From Paenibacillus sp. J2TS4 (GTDB taxonomy: Bacteria; Bacillota; Bacilli; Paenibacillales; NBRC-103111): a stretch of 64,000 bases of DNA. The notes under the pieces are model-generated. The model saw only the letters and a list, made by a program, of their open reading frames with translations, was not told the origin of the DNA and made no database searches. The DNA is taken from positions 310,001-374,000 of the forward strand of contig NZ_BOSH01000002.1 of NCBI RefSeq assembly GCF_018403245.1. The letters are read 5' to 3'. The position numbers and the translations under genes are program-made. Positions 34,078-43,708 of the stretch are shown here, in pieces. Position 1 is the stretch's first letter; the number at the start of each line of letters is the position of its first letter.

Positions 34078-34944
34078 GTGAATAATTCTTCAGTTATGCT
34101 TGTCGATGGAATGGCCTTATTATTCCGAGCTTATTATGCTACCGCTTATAGCGGCTATATTAGAAGAACGAGCGAAGGGCTGCCGGTCAATGCGATTTAT
34201 GGATTCGTCCGATATTTCGCCGATGCGGTGCGAACGTTCGGTCCCTCCCATGTTGTCTGTTGTTGGGATATGGGGAGCCGGACGTTCCGCAGTGAGCAGT
34301 ATGTAGATTATAAAGCCAATCGTCCGGAGGCGCCGGAAGATCTGGTGCCTCAATTCAGTATGATCAAGGAAGTCGTCGAATGCTTCGGCGTTCCCAATCT
34401 CGGGATAGAGGGCTATGAAGCGGATGATTGCATCGGCACGTTGGCCCATACATATAGCCAAGACATGGATGTGTATATTCTGACCGGGGATCACGATATG
34501 CTTCAGCTTATTACCGAAAAAACTAAAGTGATCATTATGAAGAAAGGCCACTCCAATTACCGGGTTTACGATCTGGCGGCTTTGTATGAGGAGAAGCAAT
34601 TAACTCCGCGGCAAATTATCGATCTGAAGGGGCTGATTGGCGACCCCAGCGACAATTATCCGGGAGTCAAAGGTATTGGCGAAAAGACAGCGTTAAAGCT
34701 TCTAACCGAATACGAATCCATTGAAGGCATATTGGATAATCTGGCCGGGCTGCCCAAAGGGGTGCGCACCAAAATCGAACTGGATCAGGAAATGCTGCAT
34801 CTCTCCCGGCAGCTCGCGACCATTAAGTGCGATGTTCCGCTGCAATGTTCGCTGGAGAGCAGTATTTGGAGACCGGACCTCAGTCGCATTCGGGCTAAAT
34901 TTGAAGAACTGGAGATGGAGACGCTGGTCAAACAAATTAGCTGA
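34078..34944 (+). CDS. 5'-3' exonuclease (polymerase I N-domain type, YpcP-like)
   Basis: A stand-alone flap/5'-3' exonuclease of about 288 residues. Start GTG 34078 lies 7 bases after CGGAGA; an ATG two codons earlier (34072) is too close to that site. Metal-binding acidic motifs are MLVDGMALLFRAYYA, CCWDMGSRTFRSEQYVDYKANR, LGIEGYEADDCIGTLA, ILTGDHDMLQL and LIGDPSDNYPGVKGIGEKTA (helix-three-turn and H3TH motif). It is homologous to the N-terminal domain of DNA polymerase I and to YpcP of B. subtilis, which helps remove RNA primers. It is the second such activity a cell with polA would have. Confidence 0.93.
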   Translation: MNNSSVMLVDGMALLFRAYYATAYSGYIRRTSEGLPVNAIYGFVRYFADAVRTFGPSHVVCCWDMGSRTFRSEQYVDYKANRPEAPEDLVPQFSMIKEVVECFGVPNLGIEGYEADDCIGTLAHTYSQDMDVYILTGDHDMLQLITEKTKVIIMKKGHSNYRVYDLAALYEEKQLTPRQIIDLKGLIGDPSDNYPGVKGIGEKTALKLLTEYESIEGILDNLAGLPKGVRTKIELDQEMLHLSRQLATIKCDVPLQCSLESSIWRPDLSRIRAKFEELEMETLVKQIS

Positions 34945-35032
34945 CCTTTTCCAACTGCTCCTTTGTTTTCGAAGGTTTACGTTGTATAATGAAAATGATT
35001 CTTCATACGGGTGTGAACAGGAGTTGTAGTCA

Positions 35033-36049
35033 ATGTTTGAAGCCAAAACGTTGTTTCAAAACAGGGGGTTTCGCAGGTTCGTCATTTTGGCGACCATGGT
35101 TATTGTTTTGTACAGTATCCGAAGTATTTTGGATTTAATCCTAATAACGTTTATTTTTATTTTTCTCATGAATCGGCTTCAACATTTTGTGGTTACCAGA
35201 TTGGAGAAAATCGTCAAGGTCAACCGAAAGCTAGTCATTCTGCTGCTATACACAGCCATTGTATTCGGCTTGGGCGCAGGCCTGTATAAATTTTTCCCCG
35301 TGATCGTTGTTGAAATCTCGCAATTGATTCGACAAATTACCGATTTCTATACGAGACCACAAGATAATGAAATCGTGAATTATATTGTTAACACCATTAA
35401 GGAAATTGAATTGACGGGTTATATGGAGAAAGGGTTTGACTTTCTGTACAAATCGATCAGCAATATTGGCAAATGGGGTTTACAAATCTTTCTGGCCTTG
35501 ATCCTTAGTCTGTTCTTCCTGTTGGATAAACAGCGAATTCAACAATTTACATCCAAACTAAGGGAAAGCAAGATCTCTGCCTTTTATCAGGAATTGGAAT
35601 ATTTCGGGCAAAAATTTGTCGGATCCTTCGGCAAAGTTATCGAAGTCCAGTTCATGATCGCTCTGGTCAATTGCGTATTATCGGTGATCGTCTTGTCATT
35701 TATGGGCTTTCCCCATTTATTTGCCCTCGGCCTGCTGATCTTTGTTCTCGGGCTGATTCCGGTCGCTGGAGTCATTATTTCATTAATCCCTCTATGTACT
35801 ATTGCCTTTACTATTGGAGGGATTCCCAAAGTCATCTATATTCTGATTATGATCGCCATCATTCATGCGGTGGAAGCCTATTTCTTGAACCCGAAGTTCA
35901 TGTCCTCCAAAACCAATTTGCCGGTGTTCTACACCTTCGTCGTTCTAATCTTCTGTGAGCATTTCTTCGGCGTGTGGGGGCTGATTATAGGGATTCCGAT
36001 GTTTATTTTTATTCTCGATGTGATCGAGGTGAAGGATTATAGTCACTAA
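35033..36049 (+). CDS. AI-2E (PerM/YdgG) family transporter
   Basis: A 338-residue membrane protein with about eight hydrophobic segments (residues 15-33, 35-55, 68-88, 148-165, 210-235, 240-262, 268-290, 305-330). The family motifs PHLFALGLLIFVLGLIPVAG and IHAVEAYFLNPKFMSSKTN (family signature E-x-x-x-LxPK) are present. Family members include sodium/proton antiporters and proteins linked to export of the AI-2 signal; the substrate here is unknown. ATG 35033 follows AGGAG by eight bases. It has its own terminator at 36106-36140. Confidence 0.9.
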   Translation: MFEAKTLFQNRGFRRFVILATMVIVLYSIRSILDLILITFIFIFLMNRLQHFVVTRLEKIVKVNRKLVILLLYTAIVFGLGAGLYKFFPVIVVEISQLIRQITDFYTRPQDNEIVNYIVNTIKEIELTGYMEKGFDFLYKSISNIGKWGLQIFLALILSLFFLLDKQRIQQFTSKLRESKISAFYQELEYFGQKFVGSFGKVIEVQFMIALVNCVLSVIVLSFMGFPHLFALGLLIFVLGLIPVAGVIISLIPLCTIAFTIGGIPKVIYILIMIAIIHAVEAYFLNPKFMSSKTNLPVFYTFVVLIFCEHFFGVWGLIIGIPMFIFILDVIEVKDYSH

Positions 36050-36105
36050 TTGTGTCGGGAGCTGCAGCCGGACAATCCCAATCGGTACACTTACACGTTA
36101 ATTAA

Positions 36106-36142
36106 GGCCGTTCTTCCTATAACGGGGGAACGGTTCTTTTAT
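36106..36142 (+). terminator. terminator after the AI-2E family gene
   Basis: A stem of 12 pairs including G-T pairs (GGCCGTTCTTCC near 36107-36118 with GGGGGAACGGTT near 36124-36135), followed by CTTTTATT. Confidence 0.7.
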
Positions 36143-36270
36143 TGATAGGCTTGTTTCCTTTCATTACATGTGCAAATGAGCTAGCACCTCACCACTCGAT
36201 AGAGGAATATGATATGATATTAAACAATATGCGGCCGTCTGTTATGAGGATGGAGGAAGGAGGGACAGGA

Positions 36271-36978
36271 TTGCACGGTCAAATTCGACTCATTCTATTT
36301 GACTTGGACGATACTTTGCTGCATTTTGACGATTATTGGGAGGCGAGTTCGAAGGAAGCCTTCCGCCATCACCCTTTAACCTGTGAAGAGGACCCTGATC
36401 AACTCTTTGCCTGCTTTCGTCAAAAATCGGAAGTGTACGAGCGGCAATATTACCATCAACAGATTAGCATTCAGCAATTCCGGGAAAAACGGTTTATCGA
36501 GACTTTGGCTGAATTTGGGAAGCAGGCTGACGAGCTCTCCGCCAAAGCTTTTGAAAAAATATATCAACAGCAGAGCAAAGCTTTTATGAAAGCGGATGAA
36601 AGATTAATTGAATTGTTGAGCACGTTGCAAGCCCGATACCTGCTGGGGATCGTCACCAACGGGACCGCCAGCTGGCAGCAAGATAAGCTTCAGGCATTAG
36701 GAGTTAATAGATTTTTTCCCGCCGAATCCGTTTTTATATCCGAGCAAGTCGGATGTGAGAAGCCGTCTCCCGAAATTTATTACAGACCATTGCGGCATTT
36801 TCGCGTAGAGCCGAATGAAGCCTTATTCGTAGGCGACTCCTGGAAGAATGATGTGGAGGGGCCGATGAGGATCGGAATGAAATCGATCTGGTTCAACAAG
36901 AAAGGAAGAACGCAACCGGCAAGTCCGGTCCCTGTAGGAACGATCAAACAGATTTCAGAGCTGAAAGCGTTTGTATGA
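36271..36978 (+). CDS. HAD-superfamily hydrolase (YjjG-like)
   Basis: About 235 residues from TTG 36271, chosen because AGGAGGG lies seven bases upstream and the HAD motif I follows at once; an open extension to 36142 is probably untranslated. Motif I is RLILFDLDDTLLHFDDYW (nucleophile Asp), motif II LLGIVTNGTASWQQDKLQ, motif III Lys and motif IV in CEKPSPEIYYRPL and LFVGDSWKNDVEGPMRIG. The helical cap between motif I and II places it with the YjjG/ haloacid-dehalogenase type phosphatases acting on nucleotides or sugar phosphates. The exact substrate is not predictable. Confidence 0.87.
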   Translation: MHGQIRLILFDLDDTLLHFDDYWEASSKEAFRHHPLTCEEDPDQLFACFRQKSEVYERQYYHQQISIQQFREKRFIETLAEFGKQADELSAKAFEKIYQQQSKAFMKADERLIELLSTLQARYLLGIVTNGTASWQQDKLQALGVNRFFPAESVFISEQVGCEKPSPEIYYRPLRHFRVEPNEALFVGDSWKNDVEGPMRIGMKSIWFNKKGRTQPASPVPVGTIKQISELKAFV

Positions 36979-37217
36979 CCTGCGGTACGGATTTGTCCAT
37001 CAGCAGTCGGCAAGCGAGTGGGAGAGGAGAGCGGTAAGGTCTGTTTCACCACTCGCTCCCCACTGGCTATAGGGAGTGTCCCCGTCTATAGGAGACACCC
37101 GAATGATTTCCCTGAACGGCATTTCCTGCTGCAGGTGCACGTGTGCATTGCGGAGGATCATTATTTTATGCTAAGCTGTTATTTGTGATCACTATCTGGA
37201 AGGATGTTGAAAAAGCA

Positions 37218-37586
37218 ATGAGGATTTCCGCAACAAGAAAACAGCGCTATCTGCTTTGCGGCTTTGCTTTTTTACTGTGCTTCCTTTTAGTGATACCGGT
37301 CGCTCTGCACGACAACTTGCCCTCGGCTCCTCAAACGCCGATTTTAAACATGAAGTCTGCGTCCTACTCTAAGTCGGCTTACCATCCGTGGGCCGCCATT
37401 AAGACCATTCTTATTCTTCAATTGTCCGTTCTGTCTACGTTACTCCCCGTTTTGGTGAGCTTTCTTAATTCAAGCGAACAGTTTCGCAATCGCGCTTCCA
37501 TTCCTATTTTATTTAAGAGCTTGATTTTATCCCCGATTAAATTCACTTCAATAACCTTTAACAAAGCGATGACACAGCACCTGTGA
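37218..37586 (+). CDS. small hypothetical membrane protein
   Basis: A 122-residue protein starting MRISATRKQRYLL with GGAAGG 13 bases upstream, or from an upstream start in the open frame from 37143. Hydrophobic segments at about 13-33 (CGFAFLLCFLLVIPVAL) and 65-85 (TILILQLSVLSTLLPVLVSF) suggest two membrane passes. No family is recognised. Codon choice is unremarkable. The gene is not confirmed beyond its length and hydrophobic pattern. Confidence 0.5.
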   Translation: MRISATRKQRYLLCGFAFLLCFLLVIPVALHDNLPSAPQTPILNMKSASYSKSAYHPWAAIKTILILQLSVLSTLLPVLVSFLNSSEQFRNRASIPILFKSLILSPIKFTSITFNKAMTQHL

Positions 37587-37796
37587 ACGGAGACTGCAGG
37601 ATTCCGTCCGCTTGGTGTCCGGACCTCTAATCTAGTAAAGTAAACCCTGCTTAAGCTATCCGGAAGAACAGAGCTTATTAAAGTCTTTATAGGTGAGGGA
37701 AGGGGTTGAACCCGTTCTTAAGCAAGCTTTCTCCAACTATGGATAGCAATCCCGCATGATATATGAACCCGCCATATTTTAGGAGGCCTCGGCAAT

Positions 37797-38399
37797 ATGT
37801 TTCAAACAGTCATCGATTTTTTAATGGATTTTGGTAGCCTGGGGCTATTTATTCATTCCTTTATGGATGCCGTTATTTTTCCGATTCCCGCTTTTTTTCT
37901 GCAAGTGCCGCTAAGCATCATTCATCCTTCCTCAGCCCTAAGTTTGGCAAGCGTAGGTTATCTTGGGAGTCTCCTCGGAACTCCGCTAGGATATTTAATA
38001 GGGAAAGGATTGGGCAAATCCGTATTATATAAATTTCTTAAGAAGGATTGGATTGAAAAAGCCTCCACCATGTTCAACCGCAATGGGGAGGCCGCGATTC
38101 TCGTCGGAGCTTTTACACCTATTCCTTTCAAAGTGTTCACCATCCTGGCCGGCTGCCTGAATTTCTCTGTCTGGAAGCTAATCCTTTATGCCGCATTAGG
38201 GCGCGCCGCGAAATTCTACGTCGTTGGAGCACTTTTCTATATGTATGGCCGGGCAGCAGAGAGCATGATCGACAGCTTGAAATATATTTTTCTCGGGATA
38301 GGTGTAGTGCTGGGAATCGGATTTATCGTTGTAAAAATAATAAAGAATAAAAAAGATCTTAAGCGCAAATCGGAGCAGCAGCTGGAACAATCGGAATAA
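37797..38399 (+). CDS. VTT-domain (YqaA/DedA-like) membrane protein
   Basis: A 200-residue membrane protein of the YqaA-type branch of the VTT (SNARE-associated Golgi) family. It carries FGSLGLFIHSFMDAVIFPIP, the first re-entrant helix with a conserved Asp, then SLLGTPLGYLIGKGLGKSVL, NGEAAILVGAFTPIPFKVFT (conserved Pro-x-Pro) and AGCLNFSVWKLILYAALGR. About four or five membrane segments are visible, with a charged C-terminal tail KNKKDLKRKSEQQLEQ. It is a paralogue-type relative of the DedA protein at 32855-33559. Likely a lipid scramblase or a related transporter. ATG follows AGGAGG. Confidence 0.87.
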   Translation: MFQTVIDFLMDFGSLGLFIHSFMDAVIFPIPAFFLQVPLSIIHPSSALSLASVGYLGSLLGTPLGYLIGKGLGKSVLYKFLKKDWIEKASTMFNRNGEAAILVGAFTPIPFKVFTILAGCLNFSVWKLILYAALGRAAKFYVVGALFYMYGRAAESMIDSLKYIFLGIGVVLGIGFIVVKIIKNKKDLKRKSEQQLEQSE

Positions 38400-38492
38400 A
38401 ACGCCACAGCGGTATTACTGAGTTAAGGAACGAAATCTTATGAATATCCGGTTTAACTTCTCTAGCTCCATATATCGGAGCTAGATCATAAA

Positions 38493-38520
38493 CAGCCCAG
38501 CCGGGCTGTTTTTTCAATAG
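38493..38520 (+). terminator. terminator after the VTT-domain gene
   Basis: AACAGCCC-AGCC-GGGCTGTT followed by TTTTC; a second small hairpin CTAGCTCC / GGAGCTAG precedes it. Confidence 0.88.
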
Positions 38521-38538
38521 TATAGAATTTATAAGTTC

Positions 38539-38735
38539 CGGGGCTCCCCGCAAAGTATTCGGAATACGCTTCGAAGGCAAACGTCACTTTGTGGGGTATT
38601 TTACGGGGCTCCCCGCAAAGTACTGTATAAACCTTTATCGAAGCAAATTCATGAAGAACGACCGCGATTAGAGGAAGGTTTAGACGCCGACTCCGTTGGA
38701 GTGCGGACGGAATACGCTTCGAAGGCTATGCGTCA
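38539..38735. repeat. short direct repeats in intergenic DNA
   Basis: The word GGGGCTCCCCGCAAAGTA occurs near 38540 and again near 38607, and GGAATACGCTTCGAAGGC followed by a GTCACT occurs near 38561 and 38708. These interleaved repeats occupy most of the gap before the AraC gene. They look like intergenic repetitive sequence typical of Paenibacillus genomes. Confidence 0.55.
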
Positions 38736-38811
38736 CTCCATGGGAATTGACAAAAGCAGATAGAGGAACCATGATAGAAAATATTAAAAATTTCAAGGGG
38801 GATGTGACTCC

Positions 38812-41058
38812 ATGATCCGTAAAATGACGGTAACGAAGTCCGCTTTCCGCAAGCATTTGATCTTGTTCTTCGTTATGATACTGCTTCCAACTCTATTGCT
38901 CCTGACTCTTCAAATATACAATAAGTATCAGGATGCCGTTCGACAAAATGAAAGCATTTCCGAAGACTTCCTGAATCAATCCTCTCGCAATCTACAGCAG
39001 TTGCTCGATCAATTAGGACAAATGTCCTTGCAAATTTCTCTAACGCCGAATGTGCTGGAGATGCTGACTCGCCCCTTTGACCTGCAGGCTTATCAATATG
39101 CGGAAATTAAGGGCCAGCTGCGCAGCTGGATGAATTCCAATGCATTGTTCGAATCTATTTATCTGGATATTTTGCAGAATGGAAAAGTGTTGACGGTCAA
39201 TGAGGGCTTGTATGACAAAGAGGACTTTTATGATCAAGATTTTTTACGCCAGGTGACTGGCTCCGATTCTGGATATCCACGCCCTTGGGTCGGTTTGCGT
39301 GAACGTCCGGGCGATCCGGACAAGGAGGTCCTGTCTTTCGTCAAGCCCGTCCCGACTACTCAAAAAACGGCCTTAGGCTATCTGGTGTTCAACATACACA
39401 AGGATGTGTTCATGAGCACTCTGCTTAATTTGAATTCGCAGCTGCCGGGACCTTTGATTGTGGCCGACCCGGGAGATCGTCTGGTCTCCGCAACAATCGA
39501 GGGACTGGATTTACATAAACAGTTTCAGAAAATCATGCCGGGAATCGTCTATACAGAAGTGGTTCCGCTCGCCGGAACGAAGTATCTGCTGAGCGGCTCC
39601 AAAAGCACAACGAATGGCTGGACCTTGCTGCATTTGAACCCTGTCGGTTCCTACACCCCGGTTATAATGGGCGCCATTCGCCAGGCTGCACTCATTATGC
39701 TCGGCGTTGTTGCGGTCGGCGTCGGATTGTCTTACTTGTTCGCTTCGATTCTGTACGATCCTTGGCGGCGTCTGGCCGCCAAGCTTCAGGGGCATGTACT
39801 GGGGACTCCCGGAGAGAGTCAGGACGCCTATGCGGTCGTCAACCGGGCGATTCATAATCTGATAGCCACTATCCGCCATAATGAGCCGATCGTTCGCAAT
39901 CATGTCGTCCACGAATGGCTTCACAACCATCAGCCCGACGACCATGACGCCTCCCGGCGCTTCGCCGAGGCCGGCATTCATTTCGTCTCTCCTTATCATG
40001 CCGTACTCGTTGTCGCGGACGAGAGTGGGCGCGATCGGGAGAGCTCGGCCGGACATACGCTGTACTTGTTCAGCTTGGCAGAAGGCGAGCTGAATGCCCG
40101 ATTTATGGCGGCAGGAACTATTCTCGAGCGAGGCAAGTTCGCCTTCATCCTGAATTTCGACCGGGGCCTATTCGACGGAGAGCTCATGGCGGAGCTGGAG
40201 GACGGCTGCCGGACAATCCAACGTTTGGCCCGCAGCCGATTGGAAGCGGAGCTGTACTTCTTCGTCAGCGGAATCCGGCCGTTAGAGCTGCTTGCTGAAG
40301 CTTACGAGCAAGTGAAACGGGCCATGGCCTATAAAGCTTTCCTGCCGCAATCGGCCGTTTGCTTTGCCGAGGAGACGAATGAATCCGGACATTTTCAATA
40401 CCCGGCGGCTTATCAGAAGAAAATATTGAACACGATTCTGACCGGAGACCGCGACCGGGTGGAACATTATATGACCGAGCTGTTCGATAGGTATTTGCTG
40501 AGCAGCGGCTCTCCCTATCCCAAGCTGCTGCAAATGATCGTCATGCTCATGAGCCATGTTCTCGGCTCTCTGGTGCAGGAAGGATATGATATCGAGCCGC
40601 TGATGGATCAAGTGGACCTGCTTCAGCTGCAGCAATGTCAGAACCAGTTGGAATTACAGGGCATGCTCCTGCGGCAAATCGGGCAGATTATCGATTATTT
40701 GGAGACGGTGAGGGAGCAAGCGGAGGACAGCAGCCCCTGGGTTCGGCAGGCGATAGAGTATATGGAGTCTCATTATGCAAGCAATATCTCGATTGCGGAT
40801 ATCGCCTCGCACATCGGAATCAGTCCTTCACATCTGAGCCGCGTCTTCAAAGCGGAGGTGGGCAAGTCGCCGCTCGAATATTTGACGGAGCGGAGATTGA
40901 GCATGAGTAAAGTCCTGTTGAGAGACAAGTCGAAATCGCTGCAGCAAATCAGCCAGCTGATCGGCTATAACGACGCACATACATTTATCCGTTCGTTCAA
41001 GAAAGCGGAGGGAACAACTCCAGGCGAATATCGCAAAAAAGTGATGGATCTTTCTTGA
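38812..41058 (+). CDS. membrane-anchored AraC-family sensor-regulator
   Basis: A 748-residue one-component membrane regulator. A first membrane segment (about 15-36, LILFFVMILLPTLLLLTL) is followed by a large extracellular region (about 40-280), a second membrane segment (about 285-310, ALIMLGVVAVGVGLSYLFASIL), then a long intracellular region and a C-terminal AraC/XylS DNA-binding domain (about 650-745) with ASHIGISPSHLSRVFKAEVG and QISQLIGYNDAHTFIRSFKK. Such regulators sit next to LplB/LplC/LipO sugar ABC transporter operons in Paenibacillus and induce them in response to oligosaccharides. Here the transporter downstream is broken. ATG follows AGGGGG by ten bases. Confidence 0.9.
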   Translation: MIRKMTVTKSAFRKHLILFFVMILLPTLLLLTLQIYNKYQDAVRQNESISEDFLNQSSRNLQQLLDQLGQMSLQISLTPNVLEMLTRPFDLQAYQYAEIKGQLRSWMNSNALFESIYLDILQNGKVLTVNEGLYDKEDFYDQDFLRQVTGSDSGYPRPWVGLRERPGDPDKEVLSFVKPVPTTQKTALGYLVFNIHKDVFMSTLLNLNSQLPGPLIVADPGDRLVSATIEGLDLHKQFQKIMPGIVYTEVVPLAGTKYLLSGSKSTTNGWTLLHLNPVGSYTPVIMGAIRQAALIMLGVVAVGVGLSYLFASILYDPWRRLAAKLQGHVLGTPGESQDAYAVVNRAIHNLIATIRHNEPIVRNHVVHEWLHNHQPDDHDASRRFAEAGIHFVSPYHAVLVVADESGRDRESSAGHTLYLFSLAEGELNARFMAAGTILERGKFAFILNFDRGLFDGELMAELEDGCRTIQRLARSRLEAELYFFVSGIRPLELLAEAYEQVKRAMAYKAFLPQSAVCFAEETNESGHFQYPAAYQKKILNTILTGDRDRVEHYMTELFDRYLLSSGSPYPKLLQMIVMLMSHVLGSLVQEGYDIEPLMDQVDLLQLQQCQNQLELQGMLLRQIGQIIDYLETVREQAEDSSPWVRQAIEYMESHYASNISIADIASHIGISPSHLSRVFKAEVGKSPLEYLTERRLSMSKVLLRDKSKSLQQISQLIGYNDAHTFIRSFKKAEGTTPGEYRKKVMDLS

Positions 41059-41196
41059 TCGGCCATGAATATTTTGTGTCCTTAAGCCTAAAATGCGGGA
41101 TAAAATCCATGCGAATCAAAAACTCGTAATTTCCTCCCTGGTCGGAATCCATTACGATGAAAACGCAATCATAACTCGACGGAAGGAGGAATTCGC

Positions 41197-41349
41197 TTGG
41201 CATTGCCCGCTGTATCCCGCGAAATCGCAAACCGACAAACTACTGCTCGAGGGAAGAAGTATTGGAGAACATTTGCACGGCACAAATATTATTATGTTCT
41301 CCTCCTGCCAGGCATCATTTACTTTCTATTAATTCACTATTGGCCCATG
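41197..41349 (+). pseudogene. sugar ABC permease (LplB-type) N-terminal fragment
   Basis: Starts at TTG 41197 with AGGAGG nine bases upstream and reads through a basic N-terminus into KYYYVLLLPGIIYFLLIHYW, the first membrane segment of LplB-type permeases. The expected continuation after YWPM is lost: at about 41346-41352 the sequence switches to the reading frame of a solute-binding protein. This is the start of the transporter operon that would normally follow the AraC regulator. Confidence 0.75.
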
Positions 41350-42182
41350 TCGGGATTATTCCGACCTTCTGGATGGAGCGGGACGGACAGCTCAAGAAGG
41401 GGCTGGTCTTGCCGGAGATGAAAGAGGCGCTCACCCTTCTTCAGAATTGGTATAAGGACGGCTTGATCGATCATGATTTTCCGATCATGGAGGATAAGCA
41501 GAAGAACGAGAAAATTACGAACTCTCTGGTAGGATTGTTCGAAGGGGATGTCTACTACACCGAGAAAGGCTCGAATCCAACGGCACTGGCCCTCAGCAAT
41601 GTTAATCCGGGTGCCGAGGTGGTTATGCTGGAAGCCCCGCTTGGTCCCGACGGCAAATGGGGTTACCAGGAGGTCAACGCCGTCTCCGCTGCCCCCTTCC
41701 GGTCTTTATCCGCTCATGCGCAGGATCCGAAGAAGCTGTTCCAGTTCCTCGATTGGATGGCTAACGATGACGGAGGCTTTAACCTGGTGCTGTATGGGAT
41801 TGAAGATAAGGATTTCACTTATGACCGGGCCAGCAATACGATCGATCAAATTACACCATATGCCGATCTTTACAAACGGGGCTATTCCAATCCGATCCGA
41901 ATGATCTATATTACGGACCGGCGTTACGCCAAGCCGCCAGTGCGCGAAGCGATCGAAATTGTCAATCAGCATCTGATCGTCAACGAATTGTGGAATACGC
42001 TGCCGGCGGAGAACGATTACCCGGATCTCGAAACCAAGCTGTGGAAGGAGTATTTCGTTAAAATCGTGACGGGAGTCTGGCCGGTCGACAAATACGACGT
42101 ATTTATTCAAAAATACTATCAGCAAGGCGGTGCAGAAATCGAGAAGCAAGCAAACGAGCTGTGGAAGGAACTCAAAAACTAA
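41350..42182 (+). pseudogene. sugar ABC solute-binding protein (LipO-type) C-terminal part
   Basis: About 277 in-frame residues continuing from the deletion junction: VGIIPTFWMERDGQLKKGLV, then LQNWYKDGLIDHDFPIM, LFEGDVYYTEKGSN and the ending EKQANELWKELKN. The pattern matches the C-terminal half of the extracellular solute-binding lipoproteins of the LplA/LipO family. There is no signal peptide and no lipobox Cys. An open frame with ATG at 41262 spans the junction but only through the out-of-frame permease DNA and lacks a ribosome binding site, so a working protein is not expected. Confidence 0.8.
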
Positions 42183-42209
42183 AATGAATGAGGAAGAGGA
42201 GATGTTCGG

Positions 42210-43529
42210 ATGCTCTTTATGAAGAGGCGCACGCGGACCCTTTCCGGTCTGCTTGTTCTGGGGAGTCTGCTGTTATTGCTTGCTTTCAACGGCGGGACAG
42301 AGGTTGCTGCGAACAACATCTTATCTCGGGCAGAGTTTCAGGTCGTTCCCGGCGTTCAACATGAAACGGGTACGGTTCAGATGTCCATGAATTTCCATAT
42401 GATCGCGCCTTCGGAAAAAAGCAAAGACAAAGAGAAGGAAACCGTTCTGGAGTCGGACAAAGAAACACGTATTGTCAATGTGTTTCATAGGCTAAAGGCT
42501 CGGGCCGGCCATCCCCATCTTAAATTGGAGTTAGTTCCGGCCACAGAACATGTAACCGGTAAGGATACGGTGACAAACATTGCCGCCAAGCACGATAGGG
42601 AGGGGCACAGAGTCGTAGCTGCAGTCAATGCCGATTTTTTCGATGTCCCGACCGGAGTTCCGTTAGGCTTGCACATCATGGACGGGGAAATCCTAACCAC
42701 GCCCACCGGTATGTCCAGCACCTATTTAGCCGTTATGACAGACGGGACCTACCGGATGGGCGGAAGTGTGCAGGTGGAGTCCTGGCTGCGGACGGAGAGC
42801 GGCGGCAGTCTCGAGCTCGATGGGTTTAACAAAATACGGAAGGACAAAATGACGGACCATGCTTTGATCCTGACGGATCGTTTCGGACCGAGTACACTGT
42901 CAGAGGGGAGCGGGGGAGTCGAGGTGATTCTGACTCCCGACGCTCCGAGCGAAAAGTGGCAGCCGGGCAAAGAAATGTCCGGCACCGTTGAAGCCATTCT
43001 GACCGGATTCAACCATCCTATTCCACAGGGGAAATATGTGCTTTCGGCGAGCGGGGCGAAAGCGGATTGGATTCGGCAAAATTTGCAGACCGGCGAAGCG
43101 GTTTCAGTTAAAATAGAGATAGATAGCGGTCTCGATGAGGCAGAGTACGTCCTGGCCGGATTCAACCACAGATTTGCCAATGTGTTGGTTCACGAAGGCA
43201 AGGTAGCTGAGTCCGTTCTGAATATTGAGGACAAAAACTATTTCGAACACCATCCGAGAACGGTGCTGGCCTTGAAAGACAACGAACTGTATGCCTTCGT
43301 CTTCGATGGCCGCCAGCCAGGATTCTCCGATGGAATCTCCACCCGGGAGCAAGCTGCCTTGCTTCAGGCCATGGGGATGGACGAAGCGATTAATGTGGAT
43401 GGAGGGGGATCATCGACCTATGCGGTACGCATGCCGGGAGATACGGGACTTACTGTATTGAACCGTCCTTCCGACGGAAAGGAACGGCCCGTAGGCAATG
43501 CTCTGCTCTTAGTTTCCACCAAGCCATAG
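42210..43529 (+). CDS. phosphodiester glycosidase / NAGPA-domain exported protein
   Basis: A 439-residue secreted or membrane-anchored protein with an N-terminal hydrophobic segment (LLVLGSLLLLLAFNGG). The NAGPA domain shows VVAAVNADFFDVPTGVPLGL in its first part and DGISTREQAALLQAMGMDEA with the signature NVDGGGSSTYAVR near the C-terminus. Members cleave phosphodiester-linked sugars (for example GlcNAc-1-phosphodiester) or act on exopolysaccharide; the specific substrate is not known. It starts 27 bases after the broken solute-binding protein and would have been the last gene of that uptake operon. ATG 42210 follows GAGGAG. Confidence 0.87.
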   Translation: MLFMKRRTRTLSGLLVLGSLLLLLAFNGGTEVAANNILSRAEFQVVPGVQHETGTVQMSMNFHMIAPSEKSKDKEKETVLESDKETRIVNVFHRLKARAGHPHLKLELVPATEHVTGKDTVTNIAAKHDREGHRVVAAVNADFFDVPTGVPLGLHIMDGEILTTPTGMSSTYLAVMTDGTYRMGGSVQVESWLRTESGGSLELDGFNKIRKDKMTDHALILTDRFGPSTLSEGSGGVEVILTPDAPSEKWQPGKEMSGTVEAILTGFNHPIPQGKYVLSASGAKADWIRQNLQTGEAVSVKIEIDSGLDEAEYVLAGFNHRFANVLVHEGKVAESVLNIEDKNYFEHHPRTVLALKDNELYAFVFDGRQPGFSDGISTREQAALLQAMGMDEAINVDGGGSSTYAVRMPGDTGLTVLNRPSDGKERPVGNALLLVSTKP

Positions 43530-43708
43530 GTGGCAATGACACATCGGCTTCTATGGAATGAAGAGTGGATTGTCCTATAAATCGACATCGATCAGGACGA
43601 ATGAAGGACGAAAGTGCTCATGGAAAATCTGAAATAACTGAGATGGAATCACAACATAGCCGAGTGATCGCCTATCAGGCATTTTACAAACAGAGGAGAG
43701 TGAAACGA

